Shown here: piece by piece, positions 4,647 to 5,996 of the stretch
How the letters are laid out: the number at the start of each line of letters is the position of its first letter
Numbering within the stretch: position 1 is the stretch's first letter
NCBI GenBank assembly: GCA_044375105.1
Contig: JBILNK010000225.1
Coordinates: 1-5,996, forward strand
Reading direction: 5' to 3'
DNA from: JBIKLM01 sp044375105
GTDB taxonomy: Bacteria > Planctomycetota > UBA1135 > GCA-002686595
DNA: 5,996 bases
Position numbers and translations under genes: made by a program
The notes under the pieces: model-generated
What the model was told of the DNA's origin: nothing
Databases searched by the model: none
Seen by the model: only the letters and a program-made list of their open reading frames with translations

Positions 4647-5876
4647 TCACAGGGACGCCGCGAGGGCCTCGACCAAGCGCGGCACGCTGGCCGCCGGAGT
4701 CGCGCACAGGGCCACGCGCACGGCGCCCTGCAGCGGCACCAGGAACACGCCCTTCTGGATCGCCCGCTCGACGGCAGCGGCGCCGTCCTTGGCGAACACG
4801 GAAACGAAGAACCCGCCTTCGTAGCGCGGATAGGCCAGCCCCGCGCGGCGCGCGTGGGTGTTGAAGGCCGCCACGCGCGCCTCGAGCAGCCCGGTCAGGC
4901 GCGCGCGCTCGCTCTTGGCCCGCGCCGCCAGGGCCGGCTCGCTCAGCACGCGCGCCACCGCCGCCTGCCCCAGGTGATTGCAGTTGCTCCAGGTCCCGCG
5001 GCAGGAATAGCCGAAGGCGTTTTTTAGGCGGGTGCGCTCGGCGGGATCGGCGGACAGGGCCACCAGGGCGCCGACGCGGCCGCCGTAGAGCGTGAAGGCC
5101 TTGCTGGCGGTCCAGGCGATCAGCACGGTCAGGTGCTCGCTGAGGCGCGACACGAACGGCCGCCAGTCGACGGAATTCGCGGCGGCGAAGGCCGCGTAGG
5201 CGTGGTCGATCAGCAGGGTCACCGGGCCGCGCCGGTTGGCGGCGATCAGGGTCTCGCACAGGGCCTGCCACTCGGCTTCGTCCAGGGCGTAGCCGGTCGG
5301 GTTGTTGCAGGGCGTGTTGATGAAGATCAGCGCGCGGCCCTGGGCCGCCAGTTGGCGGGTCAGGCCGGACTGCAAACCGCCCACGTCGAAGCGCCCCGCG
5401 CCATCGAACAGGGGGAAGGTCTCGAGGCCCCGGTCGGTGTGATCCGCGAGGGTGCCGTAGGGACCCCAGTAGTAGGAGCCGGTCAGCAGGCGCTGTTTGG
5501 GCTCGAGGAAGTTCTGCAGCGCCATGAACAGAGCGCCGGTGCCCCCGGGGGTGGCGGCGGCCACGGCGCGCGCGGCCAGCTCGCCCTCGCCGAACAGGTC
5601 GCGGATCACCGCGTTCAGGAAAGCCGGGGCGCCGGAGATGGGGGCGTAGTCTGCGATCTGGCGGTCGGGCACCTGCCGCAGGGCCTCGAACAGGCTCGGC
5701 AGGACGGCCAGCTGGCCGTCGTCCTCGTAGAGCGCCCCCAGGGTGGCGTTGAGCACGTCCTCACCCCTCTGGGCGCGCTCCTTGGCGCGGGCGTTCAGAG
5801 CGAAGATCGGGTCGTCGCCAGGGCGGGCGCTGGAGCGCGGGATCAAACCGCTTTGGAAGGCTGAGACGGAGGACAC
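4647..5876 (-). CDS. Class I pyridoxal-phosphate aminotransferase, aspartate/aromatic (AspC/TyrB) type
   Basis: This encodes 409 residues with a GTG start (5874-5876) and TGA at 4647-4649; the length matches the AspC/TyrB group (about 400). It is a cytosolic PLP enzyme transferring amino groups between amino and 2-oxo acids. Motifs in order are: LGALYEDDGQLAVLPS (46-61, like the LGxYxDExG.tPVL segment of AspC), YAPISGAPAF (78-87), ATPGGTGAL (108-116, phosphate-binding region), Trp137 in SYYWGPYG (ring-stacking Trp), NTPCNNPTG (187-195, with Asn192), DHAYAAF (224-230, with Asp224 for the pyridine N and Tyr227), TASKAFTLYGGRVGAL (256-271, Schiff-base Lys259 and phosphate-binding Arg267), SNCNHLGQAAVARVLS (297-312), and VRVALC with Arg387 for the substrate alpha-carboxylate. 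All key residues are present, so it is predicted to be active. Dicarboxylate versus aromatic specificity cannot be fixed from sequence. It is the first gene of the minus-strand operon. The frame upstream has no better start. No Shine-Dalgarno is obvious. Confidence 0.93.
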   Translation of the reverse strand: MSSVSAFQSGLIPRSSARPGDDPIFALNARAKERAQRGEDVLNATLGALYEDDGQLAVLPSLFEALRQVPDRQIADYAPISGAPAFLNAVIRDLFGEGELAARAVAAATPGGTGALFMALQNFLEPKQRLLTGSYYWGPYGTLADHTDRGLETFPLFDGAGRFDVGGLQSGLTRQLAAQGRALIFINTPCNNPTGYALDEAEWQALCETLIAANRRGPVTLLIDHAYAAFAAANSVDWRPFVSRLSEHLTVLIAWTASKAFTLYGGRVGALVALSADPAERTRLKNAFGYSCRGTWSNCNHLGQAAVARVLSEPALAARAKSERARLTGLLEARVAAFNTHARRAGLAYPRYEGGFFVSVFAKDGAAAVERAIQKGVFLVPLQGAVRVALCATPAASVPRLVEALAASL

Positions 5877-5908
5877 GGGCGGTTGGCAAATAAGGAACGG
5901 GAGAGCAC

Positions 5909-5914
5909 AGCCTA
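5909..5914 (-). promoter_or_regulatory. Weak candidate -10 (TAGGCT) for the aminotransferase operon
   Basis: On the minus strand TAGGCT fits TANNNT and lies 32 nt before the GTG start, which would give a leader of about 25 nt. No clear -35 accompanies it. It is a single short match in a spacer that must hold a promoter for this operon and probably one for the divergent gene at the right edge. Confidence 0.2.
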
Positions 5915-5966
5915 AGCCATCCCGGGGGTCGTCGCTCGCTCGGCGGGCACCCGAGGAGAACGGAGC

Positions 5967-5996
5967 GTGCCCAGCGAGTCCCCGTCCCCGCCGGGC
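5967..5996 (+). CDS. Start of a divergent gene, cut by the window edge
   Basis: GAGGAG (5953-5958) is followed after 8 nt by GTG (5967-5969), which is a good Shine-Dalgarno and spacing. The ten codons available read MPSESPSPPG, a Ser/Pro-rich N-terminus with no assignable function. The frame is open to the end of the window. It would be transcribed divergently from the aminotransferase operon, with a 90-bp shared spacer. The RBS is the main evidence; ten codons are too few to prove coding. Confidence 0.45.
   Translation, partial: MPSESPSPPG

Noticed and set aside
3742..4824. Plus-strand open frame of 360 codons opposite the phosphoribosyltransferase and aminotransferase genes
   Set aside because: It crosses two well-supported minus-strand genes and its translation is Gly/Ala/Gln/His-rich with no recognisable domain.
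3802..5271. Extension of the phosphoribosyltransferase frame upstream to 489 codons
   Set aside because: The upstream part is out of frame inside the aminotransferase gene and is Arg/Pro/Gly-rich low-complexity sequence; homology to UPRT begins after the ATG at 4632.

Overview
This is a strongly GC-rich bacterial window (by eye around 70% G+C) with G/C-biased third codon positions. Two of the genes encode predicted lipoproteins (a sulfatase-fold protein and a monoheme cytochrome c), which suggests a diderm environmental lineage. The sulfatase subfamily is common in Planctomycetota, Myxococcota and similar high-GC groups. I cannot assign the phylum from the sequence alone. There are no rRNA or tRNA genes, transposases, integrases or CRISPR arrays.

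Layout. On the minus strand, 25-1890 encodes a 621-residue lipoprotein with an N-terminal beta-rich domain and a sulfatase/alkaline-phosphatase-superfamily domain in which almost every catalytic residue has been replaced. A 77-bp divergent spacer (1891-1967) follows, with a TANNNT motif 6-7 nt from each start codon, as expected for leaderless transcripts. On the plus strand lie two small unrecognised genes (1968-2447 and 2506-3009) that look like diverged tandem paralogs, separated by a 13-bp tandem repeat. A 355-bp convergent spacer (3010-3364) contains no gene that I can support.

The right half is a minus-strand cluster read from right to left: a class I (AspC/TyrB-like) aminotransferase (5876-4647), a divergent uracil-phosphoribosyltransferase-like protein (4632-3802, only 14 bp downstream), and a small cytochrome c lipoprotein (3727-3365, 74 bp further on, after a cUNCGg-type hairpin). 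At the right edge, a good Shine-Dalgarno followed by GTG suggests that a divergent plus-strand gene starts at 5967 and runs out of the window.

How the genes fit together. The aminotransferase and phosphoribosyltransferase are very likely co-transcribed, and both are predicted to be cytosolic. Their joint pathway is not clear from sequence. The cytochrome is an exported electron carrier and may simply be carried along by the operon. The most notable points are the predicted pseudo-sulfatase, the paired leaderless-type promoters, the unrecognised tandem gene pair, and the phosphoribosyltransferase with an altered uracil-site signature and an insertion. I see no clear signature of a complete new defence or mobile system.
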